This document shows, piece by piece, positions 7,310 through 9,129 of a stretch of 9,129 nt of DNA. Location: NCBI GenBank assembly GCA_902796115.1, contig CADBNX010000541.1, positions 1 to 9,129 on the forward strand, given 5' to 3'. Origin of the DNA: an uncultured Eubacteriales bacterium (GTDB lineage Bacteria > Bacillota > Clostridia > Christensenellales > Aristaeellaceae). The stretch's first letter is position 1. Every line of letters starts with the position of its first letter. The position numbers and the translations under genes are program-made. A model generated the notes under the pieces. That model did not search any database and was not told the origin of the DNA. It saw only the letters and a program-made list of their open reading frames with translations.

Positions 7310-8740
7310 ATGATGAGAAAGATGATCAGCCTGCTTGCGGCGGCCGTGCTGCTGCTGAGCAGCGCATGCTGTGCCGCGGCGGAAGCCAGAAAATGCGACC
7401 TGAACCAATATGCGAACTGTACCTTCTCGGAAATTTTTGACGTGTACAGCGGTCCGGGCATCCATTATTACCGCGGCAGCGGCAAATACGGCTGGACCCA
7501 CAGTGTGTATACCTCCACCCGCGTCTGGGGAAGAGACGGAGACTGGCTGATGGTCGGATACCGTGAAACCACGGATTATTACCGGATCGGCTATATGTCG
7601 GCCGACGCGCTCAAATATCTGCAGAGTTCGGACGGAAATGCGGATAAAAAGCTTGAATTCACCAATTATATCGGTCTGATCCGCGAAGGCGGCGCGCCGC
7701 TGACCGATGATCCGTTAATCAACTGTGAACGCATCGTCTACCTTCCGGCCGGTACCGAAGTAACAGTGCTTGGCGAGTTCAAACCCGGAGATTACGAATG
7801 GTATTATGTGGAAGCTCCTTTCAATGACAAAATGAAATGCAGGGGGTTTGTGCGCCGTGCTTCACTGACCATGACAGACAGGACCGCGGTTCCGACGCTG
7901 CCTCCCGACAGCCCCTTTACACCGCAGCCCACAGCCGCGCCTGTGACCGCAGCGCCGATCACAGCCGCCCCGATCACCGCGGCGCCGATCACCGCTGCCC
8001 CGATCACAGCCGCGCCTGTAACGGCTGTTCCCTATACGCAGGTTCCGACGATTCCGCCGACGCCCGTCCCGACATCCACACCGCGTTCCGACGGATATGA
8101 AAGCCTGCTCGGAAGCCTTACCCATAACTGCCCGAATACGGGGATCATGGTGCCTTCCTCCTTCTCTCCGTTCCAGACCAGCTATATCCTGACTGTGGCG
8201 AGCTGGGTGAGCCGTGTCCGCTTTACGCCGACTGCTTATGATTACGCAGCGGTGATCACCGTCAACGGTGAAAAAGTGGTCAGCGGAGGCACCTCCTCCT
8301 ACATTCAGATGACGAATGACCCGCAGCAGGTGGATATCGTGGTGACCGCAGCCAACGGTGTAAGGACCACCTATACCGTGTTCCTGCAGCGGAGACCGAG
8401 CGAGGCGCGCACCCGGGTATCGGCCGGTTATATCAATGAGATCTATCAGAGCAAGCAGACGTACTATATCGCGGCGGATCTGGTGGAACTGCAGTATTAT
8501 TCTTCGGATTATGCACAGGGCAACCGCTCCACGTTCACCAACAATTCCAGTTATCTGTACCGTTACGAAGTCGACCCGAACTGCGATTTCTATTACGGAA
8601 CCACAACGGGCGCGGTACATGCAAAGGATATTTACGAATTCATGGCCAATTACCGCTCGTATTATTCCAGCGGGATGTATACGATTGTCTATATCAACGA
8701 CAAAATCGTGGCCGTCATGCCTTATCAGAGCGGGTATTGA
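7310..8740 (+). CDS. Exported protein: two SH3-like domains, Pro/Thr/Ala linker, cadherin-like beta-sandwich, Tyr-rich C-terminus
   Basis: Numbering is from the ATG at 7310 (476 residues). GGAGG at 7300-7304 suits ATG 7310 (5 nt) or 7313 (8 nt); the in-frame ATG at 7298 overlaps this site and is unlikely. Residues 3-26 form a signal peptide: RK, a hydrophobic core LLAAAVLLL, then SSACCAAAEA with likely cleavage after Ala24 or Ala26. The sequence SSAC is a poor lipobox, so a lipoprotein is less likely. Residues about 37-105 (VYSGPGIHYYRG, WGRDGDWLMVGY, GYMSADAL) and 117-186 (YLPAGTEVTVLGE, WYYVEAP, GFVRRASL) look like bacterial SH3 domains. A Pro/Thr/Ala linker (about 195-260) follows, then a cadherin-like beta-sandwich (about 263-362: FSPFQTSYILTVASWV, VITVNGEKVVSGG, VVTAANGVRTTYTVFLQR). 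Residues 363-476 match nothing I recognise and contain 20 tyrosines. There is no sortase motif or membrane anchor, so it is probably secreted or held to the wall by its SH3 domains. Substrate unknown; no catalytic domain seen. Confidence 0.88.
   Translation: MMRKMISLLAAAVLLLSSACCAAAEARKCDLNQYANCTFSEIFDVYSGPGIHYYRGSGKYGWTHSVYTSTRVWGRDGDWLMVGYRETTDYYRIGYMSADALKYLQSSDGNADKKLEFTNYIGLIREGGAPLTDDPLINCERIVYLPAGTEVTVLGEFKPGDYEWYYVEAPFNDKMKCRGFVRRASLTMTDRTAVPTLPPDSPFTPQPTAAPVTAAPITAAPITAAPITAAPITAAPVTAVPYTQVPTIPPTPVPTSTPRSDGYESLLGSLTHNCPNTGIMVPSSFSPFQTSYILTVASWVSRVRFTPTAYDYAAVITVNGEKVVSGGTSSYIQMTNDPQQVDIVVTAANGVRTTYTVFLQRRPSEARTRVSAGYINEIYQSKQTYYIAADLVELQYYSSDYAQGNRSTFTNNSSYLYRYEVDPNCDFYYGTTTGAVHAKDIYEFMANYRSYYSSGMYTIVYINDKIVAVMPYQSGY
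7940..8029 (+). repeat. Six tandem 15-nt units encoding a P-(V/I)-T-A-(A/V) pentapeptide repeat
   Basis: Six in-frame 15-base units run from 7940 to 8029. They encode PVTAA, four copies of PITAA, and PVTAV. The units differ mainly at third codon positions (ACA/ACC/ACG, GCC/GCG/GCT/GCA). This suggests the peptide is kept by selection and the repeat is not a fresh slippage product. It forms the core of a longer Pro/Thr-rich linker between the SH3 domains and the beta-sandwich of the exported protein. Such linkers are extended and are often glycosylated; glycosylation is not shown here. Confidence 0.9.
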
Positions 8741-8746
8741 TCCCAG

Positions 8747-9129
8747 ATGAAGGTAATGGGAATCGATCCCGGTCTTGCGACGATGGGGTGGGGGGTTGTG
8801 GAAACCGCGCCGCGTCTGACGCTGCTGGACGCCGGCGTTGTCACCACCGCTCCGGACATGCGCTTTCCGGAAAGACTGCACGCGATTTTCCTGCGCACAG
8901 GGGAACTGCTTGCCAGATGGGAACCGGAAGAGATCGTATTTGAAGAACTGTTTTTCGCAAAAAACATCACCACGGCCATCGCGGTCAGCCAGGCCCGCGG
9001 CAGTGCGCTCTGCGCCTGCTGCGAGTTTGGAAAACCGCTGTATGAATATACGCCGATGCAGATCAAGCAGGCGGTGACCGGCAACGGAAAAGCGGAAAAA
9101 ATGCAGGTGCAGCAGATGGTGCGCATCCT
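8747..9129 (+). CDS. ruvC: Crossover junction endodeoxyribonuclease RuvC, 5' part (C-terminus outside window)
   Basis: RuvC is the dimeric, magnesium-dependent nuclease that cuts Holliday junctions together with RuvAB. About 127 residues are present and the frame is open at the end of the window. The N-terminus MKVMGIDPGLATMGWG contains catalytic Asp7. FEELFFAKN places catalytic Glu66 exactly where the E. coli enzyme has it, followed by SQARG. The segment YEYTPMQIKQAVTGNGKAEK is the conserved DNA-binding region. The two remaining catalytic acidic residues should lie past base 9129. ATG 8747 is chosen because it gives the standard N-terminus; ATG 8756 would remove the residues before GIDPG. 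Only 6 nt separate it from the stop of the exported-protein gene and no good ribosome site is visible, so it probably depends on translational coupling. ruvA and ruvB are the expected next genes, but are not visible. Confidence 0.95.
   Translation, partial: MKVMGIDPGLATMGWGVVETAPRLTLLDAGVVTTAPDMRFPERLHAIFLRTGELLARWEPEEIVFEELFFAKNITTAIAVSQARGSALCACCEFGKPLYEYTPMQIKQAVTGNGKAEKMQVQQMVRI

Noticed and set aside
7372..7375. Lipoprotein signal in the exported protein
   Set aside because: The residues before the Cys are Ser-Ser-Ala, without Leu or a similar residue at -3. Ordinary signal peptidase cleavage at AAA or AEA fits better.
7804..8007. - strand frame with a Gly-Ala-Ala-Val-Ile repeat
   Set aside because: It is the reverse complement of the Pro/Thr/Ala repeat; the repeat makes it look ordered.

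Overview
The window looks like a chromosomal housekeeping stretch from an anaerobic Bacillota bacterium, probably class Clostridia. Every gene is on the + strand. The evidence is a GC-rich but Firmicutes-style layout (recJ followed by a long bifunctional Rel), strong AGGAGG-type ribosome binding sites, the UPF0237/UPF0210 gene pair, and a secreted SH3 / cadherin-like-sandwich protein of a kind common in gut Clostridia. The genus cannot be named from the sequence alone. I see no mobile element, CRISPR array, tRNA or rRNA.
Layout: (1) the 3' part of recJ, single-strand DNA exonuclease (1-1584, start outside the window); (2) a full-length bifunctional (p)ppGpp synthetase/hydrolase (1640-3829); (3) prfC, peptide chain release factor 3 (3913-5508), preceded by a five-codon reading frame that ends in UGA and lies in frame with prfC; (4) a strong 13-bp hairpin (5518-5549), then a small ACT-domain protein of the UPF0237 family (5575-5856) and a UPF0210/DUF711 'PFL family' protein (5869-7221), closely linked; (5) a good -10 box at 7257-7262 and a short hairpin at the predicted 5' end of a new transcript; (6) an exported protein with two SH3-like domains, a Pro/Thr/Ala pentapeptide-repeat linker, a cadherin-like beta-sandwich and a tyrosine-rich C-terminal region (about 7310-8740); (7) the 5' part of ruvC, Holliday junction resolvase (8747-9129, runs off the end), only 6 nt after the previous stop.
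RecJ and RuvC act in recombinational repair, Rel in the stringent response and RF3 in translation termination. UPF0237/UPF0210 is a conserved pair of unknown function. No hairpin-plus-T-tract terminator is visible anywhere, so recJ-rel-prfC-UPF0237-UPF0210 may be one transcription unit, with the exported protein and ruvC forming a second unit from the promoter near 7257. The least understood parts are the exported protein, the UPF0237/UPF0210 pair and the short in-frame leader before prfC. Nothing here can be called a new system with confidence.
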